Origin: Patella vulgata
Lineage: Eukaryota; Mollusca; Gastropoda; Patellidae
Length of the DNA stretch: 64,000 nt
NCBI RefSeq assembly: GCF_932274485.2
Contig: NC_065884.2
Span: forward strand, 73,239,046 to 73,303,045
Direction of reading: 5' to 3'
The notes under the pieces are model-generated. The model made no database searches, was not told the DNA's origin, and saw nothing but the letters and a program-made list of their open reading frames with translations. Below are positions 1 to 10,869 of this stretch, piece after piece (position 1 is the first letter of the stretch; each line of letters starts with the position of its first letter). Made by a program: the position numbers and the translations under genes.

Positions 1-140
1 GATGCATTTGAAATGTCCCCCACACACATATAAAATGTGCCACAAGGAGAGACATCTGAACTCTTAGATATGCATGATATTTTATTATCTTTTATATGCG
101 CACGTTTGGTTTTGTATTTTGATACATTATGTACCCTGTA

Positions 141-201
141 TGTGATTTTTATACTGTCGAGTTATGTGATTTATATACTGTCGAGTTATGTGATTTTATA
201 C
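141..201 (+). repeat. 24-bp tandem repeat, about 2.5 units
   Basis: Units begin with TGTGATTT and end with ACTGTCGAGTTA. The array is short and has no coding meaning I can see. The open frames across the first 430 bases have low complexity and resemble no protein I know. Confidence 0.7.
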
Positions 202-334
202 TTTGTACGTTTTGTTTCGTATTTTCATAAATCTGAATCATGTAGGCAGGTTTTATACTGTCTATTTATATGAGTGCTCAGAATTTATGTCCGTCCATAT
301 TTTTGTACCCGTCCAAATTTTTGCAATTGTATTT

Positions 335-512
335 AATATTTTGTATATTGCATGTTGTCCTCAAGGGAGATTCCGATGCAATACTGTTTGTCTTGTTGTT
401 ACATGTATAATTGTCATATTGTTATAATTTTATGTACATGTTCATATTGTATGCTGTCCTCAATGGATGTTTCGATACAATAAAATCTTATCTTATCTTG
501 TCTTATATTACA
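335..512 (+). mobile_element. Probable 3' tail of a non-LTR retrotransposon
   Basis: Two related segments, TGTTGTCCTCAAGGGAGATTC near 350 and TGCTGTCCTCAATGGATG near 450, are followed by AATAAAATC and a short (TCTTA)n run. A duplicated 3' UTR module ending in a simple pentamer repeat is usual for LINE tails in invertebrates. No reverse transcriptase is visible upstream inside the window. The LINE assignment is inference. Confidence 0.4.
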
Positions 513-1211
513 AAAGACGGAATAATTGTGAGAGCGCCTGATCTTAAAGTAGGCCATGTTTGTGTTGTTTACTAATTTGTAAATAAATAAAATGGTTTCA
601 GGGTAGAAGCAAAATTTTCTATAGCATTCTTCTCGAGAATATGTTTCTAAAGGATTTTCTCTGTCTTTCAATTGTCTCGTTGGTATCAAAAGATGTAGGA
701 AATGCCGTCGAATAACTAACTCTACGGTCAGCCATCTTGGTTGAAGCAGAAACAGACTTGAGGTTGGTAAGCAAGCTGTATACCTTAAAGGACAATATTG
801 GTGCCAGTCATTATCATAATTCGAAGGAATTATTAGTGAGCAGAAATTCGGACGTGTATCTGTTATCACTCGTCACATAAGTCAGTTATATAGAGGTATG
901 ACTCGTGTTTTCCTTTGGCGTTCGTCACTTCCGATTCTGGAAACCTGTATTACTCAGCTATCGTAGCAATGATCTCTGTGTTAAAATTATATTTGGAATG
1001 TGTTTAACCAACTGTCACATATGTGATAATGAATGGCACCAATATTTTCCTTTAAGGTTTTTTTTGGAACTGCACATAATAACGTGCTTGTGCTTACACT
1101 GAAGTCTACTTAAAATCTAAGCAAAAGAGTTTTCTGGGAACACAAAATAGATAAGTTTACTTAAATGCAAAGTCTACTTAAAATCTAAGCACAAGAACGT
1201 GCCTAAGAATT
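513..1211. other. Gap with no recognisable gene
   Basis: A minus-strand open frame (414-869) and short plus frames lack any motif. A short phrase (AAGTCTACTTAAAATCTAAGCA) occurs at about 1101 and again near 1170. Nothing else is seen. Confidence 0.5.
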
Positions 1212-1516
1212 TTCTAGGAATCTAGCCCTGGTGATAAACCATATAAATGTGATGTTTGTAGTAAATCATTTAACACTAGTAGTAATCTACAACAACACAC
1301 CAGAATTCATACTGGTGAAAAACCCTTTTCTTGTGACGTTTGTAGACGACAATTTACCATTAGCAGGTATCTACAACGACATATCAGAATTCATACATAA
1401 AAAAAATAACCCCTTTTCTTGTGATGTTTGTGGTAAATAATTTACCAGTAGTAGTCGTCATCTACATCGACACATGAAAACTTTACTTGTGATGTTTGTG
1501 GTAAATAATTTTCAAA
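1212..1516 (+). pseudogene. C2H2 zinc-finger array remnant
   Basis: The translation around 1212-1400 gives two good finger units ([10 protein letters not shown], then [10 protein letters not shown] with HxRxH spacing and a TGEKPF linker). These are followed by at least two decayed fingers with stop codons and shortened linkers. The finger sequence is the same subfamily as the intact genes at 27597, 43651 and 60056. It is the 3' end of a unit whose start lies left of the window or has been lost. It is not functional as it stands. Confidence 0.85.
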
Positions 1517-1690
1517 ATTATAAAAAAAAACAAATTATATTAAAATTGACTTGGGTGAAAATTATAAAAAACAAATTATATTAAAATTGACTTGGGTGAA
1601 AATTACAAAAAACAAATTATATTAAAATTGACTTGGGTGGAAATTAAAATTGACTTGGGTGAAAATTATAAAAAAAACAAATTATATTAT
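1517..1690 (+). repeat. AT-rich tandem repeat of about 42 bp
   Basis: Three to four units carry AAATTATATTAAAATTGACT followed by TGGGTGAAAATTATAAAAA. The array directly follows the broken finger array and separates it from the shared 3' tail. Confidence 0.75.
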
Positions 1691-1949
1691 TTTTCATGTC
1701 CCTTATCAGCCACCGTAACATAAAGTTATACTAAGCTTTTTATATTTTAAATTTAATGTAATAGAAGAAACTTTATTGCATAAATAAATTACAAGGTTAT
1801 GTGCATATACAAATAAAATAATAGAAAGATACATGCAGTAAACAAAGATACATATACATAATTATACAAAGATACACAACTTTACAAAGACATGAACACA
1901 TTGTATACAAAAGCTCCCAAACATTCTAAAATGTCTACATTTTTATTGA

Positions 1950-2165
1950 TAATATATGATAATATAACCCATATGGAAGGAAAACCATTTTGTTTTGATG
2001 TTTGTGATAAATCATTTACAGCCAATAGAAGTTTTGATAAGCAGATAAAACAAATTTGAATATGATTTATTTTAGCACCAATAACAATTAAATGTATCTT
2101 CAAATATGTTTTTTTCAATTGAACAAGAAAAATAAAATCTGTACAAAAGGAGTTTAATTACTTTT
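1950..2165 (+). pseudogene. Shared 3' tail of a zinc-finger unit
   Basis: A last half finger (FCFDVCDKSF) runs into a non-coding tail with TTTAGCACCAATAACAATTA and AATAAAATCTGTACAAAAGG. The same tail follows the finger arrays at 24356, 39893, 54845 and 60960, and part of it lies at 28350. It contains AATAAA, so it probably served as the 3' UTR and polyA region of each gene. Confidence 0.75.
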
Positions 2166-2284
2166 TTTTTATCAATGAAAAATAAAAGATGTCCTAATTT
2201 ATTATCTGGTCAGACCCATGGGTTTTTCTCGACGATGAACGTTCTGAAAGGTTGTAGGTAATAAAGGGTATGATAACCTGGCCA

Positions 2285-2440
2285 GGGTCCTGTTTCACGA
2301 AATTTTAACTAAAGATAAAATCCAAATTTTAGTAGATACTTCAATTTTGATTGGCTAAGCACTACAATCAGTCTAATATTATCCAATCAAATGACTAAAA
2401 TTTTGATTTTATCTTAGTTAAAATTTCGTGAAACAGGCCC
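2285..2440. mobile_element. Short inverted-repeat element (MITE), about 156 bp
   Basis: The left end GGGTCCTGTTTCACGAAATT mirrors the right end, which reads AATTTCGTGAAACAGGCCC on the plus strand. The arms extend about 45 bp with few mismatches. The duplicate at 55660 runs straight from TACCTGGCCAGA into CCATGG without this segment, so an empty site is present in the window. The termini recall PIF/Harbinger-like MITEs, but this is only a suggestion. Confidence 0.8.
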
Positions 2441-3370
2441 CAGATCCATCGTTTTTTGTTGACGATGGAATTTTGAGAGATTTTATGTTTTCTTTTTTAC
2501 AAATTTAACGTCCAATACATTGTAATATGATATTATGGACAGTCACTTGGTGTTAAAATCACTGTAGTGAGAAGAGGGGTGTGTCATATTCTCCCTTTGT
2601 CGTAATAAAAACAAATTAAAACAGGAAATCCAGCTAGTTGATGTTTGGTGTAATCAGTGCGGATAGAAAAAAACCTGTGGGGAAAAAGAATTTGCTTGCT
2701 TTATGTGGAAAAGCAAAGTTCTCTCAGTAAAAACCAATAGCTTGACCTGTGGAATATTTACAGATTAAAACCTGTTTTATTCCGGTGTCTCAGGTATATA
2801 AAAATATAACTTCAATTACACCTATTTAAAAATAACCACTTTAATTATACCAATTTAAAAATAACCACTTTAATTATTCCAATTCAAGGTCTAGAAATTG
2901 TGCCATGGTATCTTATACCAAAAGGGTGCTTGCCTAATTCCATAACTCCTATGTGTCATGTAAAAAACAACAAGATAGTGGAAATATCTTTGCTTTAATA
3001 GGAATAAAAATATGTTCTGAAAATCATGCAAAAAATGTAATTTTCGATAAAACAATTTTAAGAAAGAAAAAAAATTGCACAAACCTTCATTGAATTCAAA
3101 CATATTTACTTATAAAGTAACGTTTTTATGACAAAATGACCCTCAAAATGTGAGTTTTAATTAAGTTTGGAAATTGTAACCAACGGACAGAAGTATTACA
3201 GAAAATCGCTTGCTTTGAAATCGCATTTTGAGAAACGCCACGATGTTCAGTTTAAAATGACCATTTCACATAAAGAATCGGTATATTATCACATATAGAT
3301 ATAAATTATAATATTTTGGAATATCACCTTTTTATTCAAAAACGCAATAATGAATTGCAATCTGTAAACA

Positions 3371-3440
3371 TGCATTACTCGGGTTGTAGTAGGTCCAAGT
3401 CGCAATTTTTAAACAACTACATTCTTTATAAAATGGCGGA
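3371..3440 (+). promoter_or_regulatory. Zinc-finger unit promoter block, copy 1 (diverged)
   Basis: TGCATTACTCGGGTTGTAGT, then AGGTCC and, 50 bp on, TATAAAATGGCGGA. It is the most diverged of six copies. The last element is a YY1-type motif (AARATGGCGG). The next finger exon downstream in the same orientation is the broken one at 12941. Confidence 0.65.
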
Positions 3441-3614
3441 AAACGTTTTCGGTCAAGCAAGTCGAGCTATATTTAATTAATTTGTGGGTATATTACTTAT
3501 TATTATAGACCGTCTAAATTCCTTTTAGATTACCGGGGATTGTAAGTTACAGTACATTTTTAATATAAAATAAAGTTTAATAGTGCTGTATTTTTGCTGA
3601 TGACCGTAACACAT

Positions 3615-4032
3615 ACGGTGACTATCACTCGGCAAACCTCAACAGATTCCAGTACCCTACATCTAATCTCGGATGTATGACAAAGTCCGCCATTAGAACT
3701 ACTTTCAAGTTCCCGGATTACAATGGCGTTGTCCATGACGTATTTGAAGAATGTTTTATCTTACAAAATTTTCAAAGTTTGAAGCTGTTTTTCTTTCAAG
3801 TTTATCAGATTTTCTTTAGACAAGGACAAATTTGCACTGAAAATTCTACACACTCTTCGAACGACGCAATTTTGAGAACTTCTTTCTAAACGCGGGCAAG
3901 TTTCCCCTTATAAGTAAACCGGTGCCGCATCGCAAATGTATAGGCGTAGGTACATGTCACTTACTGTCATACATCCGAGGCTAGATGTAGGGTACCGGAA
4001 TCTGCCGAGGTTTGCCTTGTGCGAGACTATAA
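3615..4032. mobile_element. Foldback element with about 70-bp inverted ends
   Basis: The left arm (ACTCGGCAAACCTC, CCCTACATCTA, CTCGGATGTATGACA) is mirrored at 3965-4032 (TGTCATACATCCGAG, TAGATGTAGGG, GAGGTTTGCC). The interior of about 260 bp has no gene. The 70-codon frame at 3677-3889 is not recognisable. It is probably a non-autonomous DNA transposon. Confidence 0.65.
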
Positions 4033-4720
4033 CAGACCAAACCTAACCAAGTAGTACAACATAGTTCCCGTATTACTACGCTGGGCTATAAATAGATTGA
4101 CCGTCTGCTCAGCGGATCTTCTTGAAGTTAGCTTTTTAGTAGTCACACAGAGTGAACGACAGATTATCACAGTTAATTAAAGGTAATTGGATTACTTCTA
4201 ATTACGGACATTACTCGGCAGTCATGTTGACTGAAAATTCAATATTTGGTAGTACGGATTAAACAATTTAAATTATTTGTGACATTTATTTAAATTATTC
4301 GTCCAAAATAGAAAGGGAGAGGGAATTAGGATATTCGAAATAAAAGTTAATAGTTACTTTATCTAATTGTTTTTGGCAATCTAAGTGTGAAGGGTTGTAT
4401 TTGTGAGCGTGTGTTCGCATTTCCGGATACAATTCATTAGCACATTGTTGATAAATTTATACAGTAGCAGTCCACGTGCGTTGTGGGGGCTTAACACTTG
4501 ACTGCACGTGCTACCTGCACGCTGTCTTCAGAGCAGTCGTCTGTCGGGTTATACAAGTGTCAAGCAAACGTGGCTAATTAATTATTGCATTTATTCTTGG
4601 GTGAATAAATTCTGTATTGCATAGAGAATATTTTGAAAGATTTATAACTTAGTATCGAGGTTTAACGGGACATTATGGCTTGTAAGGTAAACGTCAACAC
4701 GTGTACCCGTGATGAGTTAT

Positions 4721-5239
4721 TAGAGACTTTTGGCAAGCGGATTTTTCCCATCCGTATCCCGTATCCGTTTCGTATACGTGATACGTTGCGTCAATGTAGT
4801 TTTAGAGTTTTGGCAGATTTTAGAAATTTTTGGTTTCACTAATGTATCATTTCAGAAAATTTAGCCTGGTAGATCAACCAGTATGCAGACAGGCGGGAAA
4901 AATATGAAAATTCCGAGAACAACCCATCAAAAATAATGATTAAATTGCAGTCGTTATCACTGTTAAAATCACATCAAATATACACCTTCGTGTTCTAGGA
5001 TACACAAAGATTCATAAAAACGCTATGATGCAACATTTCAGCGTCTAAAAGTAGCAAAAACGACGGTAAAAAGACGACAGTGTTATACGGACCATTTCCG
5101 TATGAAAGCCGTTCCATACGTGCTGCCGTATCCGTGTGCCCTATCACGTATGAGAAATACAGACATTGATGACGTCACACGCAAAATCCATACGGATACG
5201 CGATACGGACCAGGAAATTACGCTTGCCAAAAGTCTCTA
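4721..5239. mobile_element. Inverted-repeat DNA element nested in the Gypsy fossil
   Basis: The ends are a perfect 19-bp inverted repeat, TAGAGACTTTTGGCAAGCG at 4721 and its complement ending at 5239. Inside are GC-richer subterminal motifs built from CCGTATCCG and CGTATACG. There is no transposase, so it is non-autonomous. The target duplication is unclear; ATT on both sides is possible if the first T is left out. An open frame starting at 5102 begins inside this element, so that start is not a natural gene start. Confidence 0.75.
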
Positions 5240-6317
5240 TTAAATCTGGGGGTAAGCCCCGTGGCTACAGATAAAATGTTGTGGACCCGCGAGGCCTGTG
5301 GGAAGCTCGATAAGGAAGGATTGATGAAAATTCCAGAGGTTATGGATTTGTCAGCATCTTTATTTTGTTGTTTCGACTTTTCTGAGGACGCGACACCGCC
5401 ACTCTCCGGTTCAACTAGAAATACCTATATGAATGGGAGTAATGTGCAACAAGACCAAAGACAACGTCGCTTTTCTTTGGCGCCTAAATCACTGTCCTAC
5501 GATGGGAATTCTAACTGGCAAGCTTTTGCAAATAAGTTTACAAGGTTTGCAACCATGAACAATTGGTCCGACCAGGAGTGTCGGGATGAACTCTGCTTTT
5601 GCCTGGAAGGCAAAGCCAGCGAGTATTACTCCATAGTTTCCACTAGGTATACTAATATGACGTCTTTTGAATTAATGGCTAAGTTAGACCGTAGATTCGG
5701 TAATCAGGATTTGCCCGAAACGTCTATGATTCAATTTCATAATTTGCGACAATCTTGCGATGAAAAGTTGAACGATTGGGCTGATAGAGTTTTGTCAGTG
5801 GCTTCCCGTGCCTTTACGGATTGTACCGATGAACATGTAACAAGTCAAGTAATTCTTCGTTTTTGCCAAGGGTCTTATGATAAAGAGGCTGGACAATATG
5901 CCTGTAATTCTCGCCCGAAAACACTTGAAGGGGCAATTCAAGCGATTAAATGGTACAAGCATAACCGTATTGCTATTTTTGGTCGTACAGGCCGTCGTGA
6001 GACACGTAGTCCTATCAGAGAGTAGAGTCTAATCGTGTACGAGCGGTAAATACACCCCAATATAAAGGGACAGTTTCGCCCAAGTCCGAAGGAATGGAAA
6101 CTCGTATGCAATGTGTTGAAAACCGTTCTATTAAGCTTGAGACTACTTTAAACACTTTAGTTGTGAAATTCGACGATTTAACTGTACGGTTTAATAAACT
6201 TGCAAACTTTGTACAACGGTCTAGATCTCGATCACCATACCGTGATCCGTCTTGTTTTAACTGTGGTAAAACGGGCCACTGGAAACGGGATTGCCCGAGT
6301 CAAGGACCTAAACATAT

Positions 6318-6970
6318 GGCGTTTTTGTGAGTCGATTAGATTAGGTTTTGATTTGCTAGTACGATTTGGTATGATTTCGATTTGATTAGCTATGGTCCAC
6401 AAATGTGAAATTTGATAATTACGATTTGGTACGGACACCGATCAGAAAAAAAAATTGTCTCTGCTAATTATTGATGACTTGTTAAAGACAAATGAAGGTT
6501 ATCTACGCAGAAAAGGAAAAATGGTTGCCGTTAGAAACAATCTCCTTTGTCCAACAAGTTCAAGTATTTTTTTGAAAACTGAAGTGACAAAACATGTAAA
6601 AAGTGTCCTGAGAAAACCTAGGATCGAGGAATATATTGAAAAAACTGTAAATGAATAAAATTGCTTAGAGGTGATCTAACATTCTTGTGGACTATAAAGT
6701 TAACATTAAGCACGTCAAATGCGTTTTAAAAAAACATTTTTTATGGAGAAAAACAACAATAAGCATTAAAAATTACTTACGACGTCGAACATTCCGCTAT
6801 TTTGAAAAAGTCAAATCTAATCGCCTAAACACCTCCTGGGACGATTAGGTCGATTTGCCTAATCAGTTGAGTTAAATCGTCTCACAAATGTAACGATTAG
6901 CATAATCAACTTGGTTCACAAATGCGTATAATAGCTAATCGGTCTAATCTAATCGGTTCACAAAAACGCC
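6318..6970. mobile_element. Second nested inverted-repeat element, 653 bp
   Basis: The left end GGCGTTTTTGTGAGTCGATT and the right end (complement GGCGTTTTTGTGAACCGATT) match over about 27 bp with two differences. TAT flanks both sides as a possible 3-bp target duplication. Subterminal repeats of CGATTAG and TTCACAAATG occur at the right end. No transposase is present. The 3-bp duplication would fit PIF/Harbinger, but the family is not proven. Confidence 0.75.
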
Positions 6971-7416
6971 TATAGTAACCCTATACCCGGAAAGGATCCT
7001 ACTGATCAAAGGCGTGTGGGTTTTGTTAGCAATGACGGAGTGGAATCTTTAAACTTGAACGGATCGATCGAATAGGCGAGCGTTCGGTCCAAAGTGAGTT
7101 AAGTAAATCGCCTTTGTTAGGGGATATGACGTCGAACGGGTCGAATAATCGTGCGACGATCATCGGGTTTGGGACCGCTAACCGCGCGGACGGTTCCCCT
7201 GTGTATATCACCACCCCGGGGGGTGATCAAAAGTTCCAGGATACCGGCTTGACTGGTGTCGATACAAGAATCGACTCAATCGATTCCGCGAAAGTCGAGG
7301 AAACGTGCGAATTTACCTCTGGGAGGTAAAGAATTAAGCAATAAGATTAGACAGCGCCAATACATAAGGCAAGCGGGGGAATTTATAGGAATCAAGGTAT
7401 AATTATCCTTTTCCGG

Positions 7417-8133
7417 TCAATTCTTGATTTTACATATGGCCCGAAGAGTAGGGAACGTTACTGCCCTTATTAGACCCTCCTGGATGAGATTTTGATTCTT
7501 TAACCTGAAAGCAATATCAAAAGGGGTACCCCCCACCAAACTGCACAAACGTTCCAACCCTTGGACCTGTTTGTTGAGTATCTCCGGGTCCAACGTAGTT
7601 TCAAAGTGACATCTTATCAGGGGACAGGTTTGGTTGCGGTTCTGAGTCCGGTGTGTGCGATTTCCCGGAAACATCCATTGCGGCTGTGTTGGTCTCCAGG
7701 GAATCTGTATCCCGGTTTGTCTTGTAGCCCTGCCGGGCGATTCCTCTGTGGTGTCTCTGCTGGGTGGTTCCCATGTGGCTCTGCTGGGTGGCTCCCATGT
7801 GGCTCTGCTGGGTGGCTCCCATGTGGCTCTGCTGGGTGGCTCCCATGTGGCTCTGCTGGGTGGCTCCCATGTGGCTCTGCTGGGTGGCTCCCATGTAGCT
7901 CTGCTGGGTGGCTCCCATGTGGCTCTGCTGGGTGGCTCCCATATGGCTCTGCTGGGTGGCTCCCATGTGGCTCTGCTGGGTGGCTCCCATGTGGCTCTGC
8001 TGGGTGGCTCCCATGTGGTTCTCATTGCTCTAAAAGAAAAGTCCCCCTCCCCAACCGGGACAACCGGTTGAACCTTACGTGGCTCCTGCCCAGATCCCAC
8101 TGGGCGCCTGCAGCACGATCCATTTTTCTGCAC
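7417..8133 (-). CDS. Uncertain ORF with 8-residue repeats
   Basis: A minus-strand frame of 238 codons. Residues about 38-125 are a tandem run of ATWEPPSR-type octapeptides encoded by a 24-bp minisatellite. The remaining C-terminal part (about 110 residues, including LDPEILNKQVQGLERLCSLV) is not repetitive and has a protein-like composition, though I recognise no family. The 24-bp unit keeps all three minus frames open, so openness alone is weak evidence. The frame faces the Gypsy fossil and may be part of another mobile element or an exon of a host gene. No signal peptide or splice context was convincing. Confidence 0.25.
   Translation of the reverse strand: MQKNGSCCRRPVGSGQEPRKVQPVVPVGEGDFSFRAMRTTWEPPSRATWEPPSRATWEPPSRAIWEPPSRATWEPPSRATWEPPSRATWEPPSRATWEPPSRATWEPPSRATWEPPSRATWEPPSRDTTEESPGRATRQTGIQIPWRPTQPQWMFPGNRTHRTQNRNQTCPLIRCHFETTLDPEILNKQVQGLERLCSLVGGTPFDIAFRLKNQNLIQEGLIRAVTFPTLRAICKIKN
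7742..8022 (+). repeat. 24-bp minisatellite, about 11-12 units
   Basis: The unit is GGCTCTGCTGGGTGGCTCCC followed by ATGT, with only single-base differences between copies. The unit length is divisible by three, so reading frames stay open on both strands. The GC content is much higher than in the surroundings. Confidence 0.95.
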
Positions 8134-8139
8134 AAAATA

Positions 8140-8838
8140 TAACTATCACTGCCTTTACCGTCAAATATGGTAAAGACAGTAATTGAATTACTTAAAATTA
8201 TCCCCACTTATTTCGACTAAATTTTGAAAATTTAACCACCGCAAATGCGTTTTCTGCTATTCTAGCTCGTGTAAGCAACTCCAAAAGTATCCAATGGTTT
8301 TGTAACCGAAATCCCATTCTGAATTCCAACCATCCAATCAGACTGTTGCAGCTGCATTCACAAATAATATTCGATGTCAGATAAAAGTCGCACAAAATAG
8401 AGTGGCTCCAGACAAAATGTTTTAATCCATAGTCAACTCAGTACAAATTCGTGGCATTCAATTAAAAGAAAAGTCAAATTAGTGTTTTATTAGGGCTCGA
8501 TGACAGTTGGGGAAGCAAAACTAGAAATGCCCGAAAAGATTTCAGGTTTACAGACAGCGGCGCGGGTTTTCCTCGAGAGGCGAAGAAGCGGAGCTGACCT
8601 TGTATGGACCCCCCACACAAGAAAATTTTGGAATATTTGACGGCAGCAAACGCGTTTTACTGCTATTCCAACCCGTAAAATTAGTGTTTTATTGATTTCG
8701 GGCACTTTATTTTGCCAAGTAGATGAAACAATTTTTTTTTTCACTTTACCCGCCTACCCGAAAAATCAGCTTGCCCGAACGGCTCGTACGCCTTTACAGT
8801 AGGCCGCATCGCAGGATTCTGACCTTCTATCCGTATAT
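8140..8838. other. Gap with an internal direct repeat
   Basis: Two diverged copies of about 60 bp lie near 8215-8280 and 8625-8690; both contain AAATTTTG and GCGTTTT.CTGCTATTC. The phrase AATTAGTGTTTTATT occurs at about 8479 and 8681. No gene is recognised. Confidence 0.5.
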
Positions 8839-8840
8839 TA

Positions 8841-9204
8841 GTTTAGCTCTGAATGTAGGTCTCATTAAACTAGCTCTGAATGTAGGTCTCATTAAACTAG
8901 CTCTGAATGTAGGTCTCATTAAACTAGCTCTGAATGTAGGTCTCATTAAACTAGCTCTGAATGTAGGTCTCATTAAACTACCTCTGAATGTAGGTCTCAT
9001 TAAACTAGCTCTGTATGTAGGTATCATTAAACTAGCTCTGTATGTAGGTCTCATTAAACTAGCTCTGTATGTAGGTCTCATTAAACTAGCTCTGTATGTA
9101 GGTCTCATTAAACTAGCTCTGAATGTAGGTCTCATTAAACTAACTCTGAATGTAGGTCTCATTAAACTAGCTCTGAATGTAGGTCTCATTAAACTAGCTC
9201 TGTA
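8841..9204 (+). repeat. 27-bp minisatellite, about 13 units
   Basis: The unit is TAGCTCTGAATGTAGGTCTC plus ATTAAAC. Variants with TGTATG in place of TGAATG cluster in the centre, at units 7-10, which indicates local amplification. The length is divisible by three, which gives long open frames on both strands that should not be taken as genes. Confidence 0.95.
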
Positions 9205-10351
9205 CGTTCTGGAACTGTCCTATTGAATCCTGGTACTACAACATCAGGATTATCGGTTAATCACCTTTAATTATTATCCCGCTTTGATCGTTGCCATTTC
9301 TAATATTTTCTGTATTTAATTCCCGTACCGGTACTGGCTTTAATTTCAACTCAGTAATATTCCTCAACAATTACTGCCTTCGTTTGTACGATAGAAAATG
9401 AAATACTTGTACAGTGGACTCTATCAATTCCAACATCATACAGGATCGATACAATATGCCAGATTAGACAGCATGTCGGAATACTGAATTGCCTCAATTA
9501 TACCAGAAGTGTATTATTGTACCTTCGAATACCGGAAGTTTTATTATAATGCAGCCTCGAATTTTACACAGAACTTAAAATATGATAACGCTTTCTGTAC
9601 ATTCAATATTTTATTACATTATATCGAACGATTACATAACAAGACACAAGAACATAACAGTACATGTACGTAACAATTTACATCCCACTTCTACTCGTGG
9701 GAACTACATGGCAGTTCAAAAACATATACAATGACATTAAATTAACATAACAACATATTACAAAAATCAATTATTATACATACCTATTGGCATCTATTTC
9801 ATAATTTGGTTTGATTTATATTAATATGCAAAATATATAAATTAGAATATTGAATAATAATTTTAATTAATTGCGATGATAGAAGGCGCAGTTCTCTTGC
9901 TGGACACTTCACAGGCATTGAAAATAAGCAGGATGAAAAAACAAAACGCCTAGAAAGTCATAAACTTTATTACAAATAAATTTCAACGGAAGAACCATCC
10001 GCCGATGCATACTTTCACCAGGAATGACCCACGTTTCGCATTTCCTTTACACTACATTTAATAATATCGCAGTCCTCTACGCCATAGACATTGTTTTGAC
10101 GATGTGGTCTAAACAAACACGTGATTGTTTTACGCTCAGAGTATCATAGCAAGACGCACGTGTAAATACTACTCAATTCGTCTCTCCACTGCGAAATCAT
10201 TCTACCATGAAATGTAACGTGAGGCTCAGAAAGGGATAAATAATGAAAGAACAGAAAGTATTTGTCACTTTTCGGTTGAAACGACTCGATAATAAATATT
10301 ATTTTTCACATTTTGCTTCACAATACTCGATAGAAATGTGATGTAATTAAC
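9205..10351. other. Gap, partly matching the 49.7-kb region in reverse
   Basis: The stretch 9238-9310 (ATCAGGATTATCGGTTAATC... GCTTTGATCGTTGCCATTTC) is the reverse complement of about 49700-49770 inside the inverted-repeat element there. It therefore probably contains a degraded relative of that element. No coding sequence is seen. Confidence 0.5.
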
Positions 10352-10479
10352 TTATTAGCACCTTTCCTCGGTGTATCGGTGAATATCAGGACAGTTTTGG
10401 TCGAGAGCCGCCTCGGCTGGGCCCCTCGACCAACACTGTCCTGATATTCACCGATACACCTCAGAAAGTGTGCTAATAA
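10352..10479. repeat. Long hairpin, about 55-bp stem with GC-rich loop
   Basis: CGGTGTATCGGTGAATATCA and GGACAGTTTTGGTCGAG on the left are mirrored by CTCGACCAACACTGTCC and TGATATTCACCGATACACC on the right. About 18 bp of GC-rich sequence (AGCCGCCTCGGCTGGGCC) lies between the arms. The outer arms extend to TTATTAGCAC. It could be a foldback element or the hairpin end of a larger transposon. A similar design occurs at 30178-30254. Confidence 0.85.
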
Positions 10480-10772
10480 CTACTACTTACTTTGAATATA
10501 TATAATCATCTAAAGTTGACTAAGTAGCACTTACGATTGGTCGACCAATTGACTGACGACAAGTTGTGTTTGTCCACACCCTTAAACCGCTCTGTTTGAA
10601 TTCATCTTTTCGCTTTAAAATGTTGAATTGAATACTTTATAATCAAAGATCGATATGCAAGAGGGACATTATTTCATTTCTTAAAGTGTTATTAGCTGCA
10701 GAACAATAGCACTTAAAACCCCATTTTATTTTATTTCTATAAGTTGTATGGTTGATTATTTTATTTATTCAG

Positions 10773-10869
10773 GTTCAGTACTGGTCCTGACTCCAGTAGT
10801 AATGTAAAGGATGATGTTTACAAGCTAGCAATTCAAGAGAATTTATAGCTAGATTTCTTACTGTTAAAG
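10773..10869 (+). other. Candidate middle 5' exon of a zinc-finger unit
   Basis: An acceptor (TTTATTTATTCAG) and a donor (AAAG/GTACAT) bracket 97 bases that match 58955-59063 closely, with a partial relative near 42490-42590. It is probably a non-coding 5' exon joined to the finger exon downstream. This copy has stops in all useful frames. The splice sites were read by eye only. Confidence 0.5.

Larger units (their letters stand above)
2195..3470 (+). repeat. Segmental duplicate of 55590-56760
   Basis: The stretch matches 55590-56760 over long distances. Shared phrases include GACAGTCACTTGGTGTTAAA, the AATAACCACTTTAATTA satellite, and GTGCCATGGTATCTTATACC. The copy here carries an extra small element at 2285-2440. 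No coding sequence is seen. Confidence 0.8.
4676..7330 (+). mobile_element. Ty3/Gypsy-like gag fossil
   Basis: Old, broken copy of a Ty3/Gypsy-type LTR element, of which only gag-like coding fragments are visible. One part resembles a retrotransposon capsid domain (aromatic and acidic pattern around 5500-5990). Another carries a CCHC zinc knuckle (CFNCGKTGHWKRDC) near 6250-6290. A more GC-rich stretch at about 6975-7330 may be the end of gag. No protease, reverse transcriptase or integrase is seen, and no flanking LTR pair could be defined, although TATAAATA occurs at about 4087. Two inverted-repeat DNA elements lie inside it (4721-5239 and 6318-6970), so the fossil is older than both. Confidence 0.7.

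Noticed and set aside
414-869. Minus-strand frame of 151 codons
   Set aside because: Partly covers a LINE-like tail; no motif, and composition follows the AT-rich background.
5102-5240. Start of a gene at the ATG at 5102
   Set aside because: This ATG lies inside a nested inverted-repeat element, so it is not the natural beginning of the gag-like sequence.
7561-8142. Plus-strand frames with HVALLGGS repeats
   Set aside because: By-product of the 24-bp minisatellite; the minus frame has the only non-trivial flanking part.
8723-9226. Open frames of 120-167 codons with LALNVGLIK or MRPTFRASL repeats
   Set aside because: They are created by the 27-bp minisatellite on both strands, with no non-repetitive protein part of any quality.
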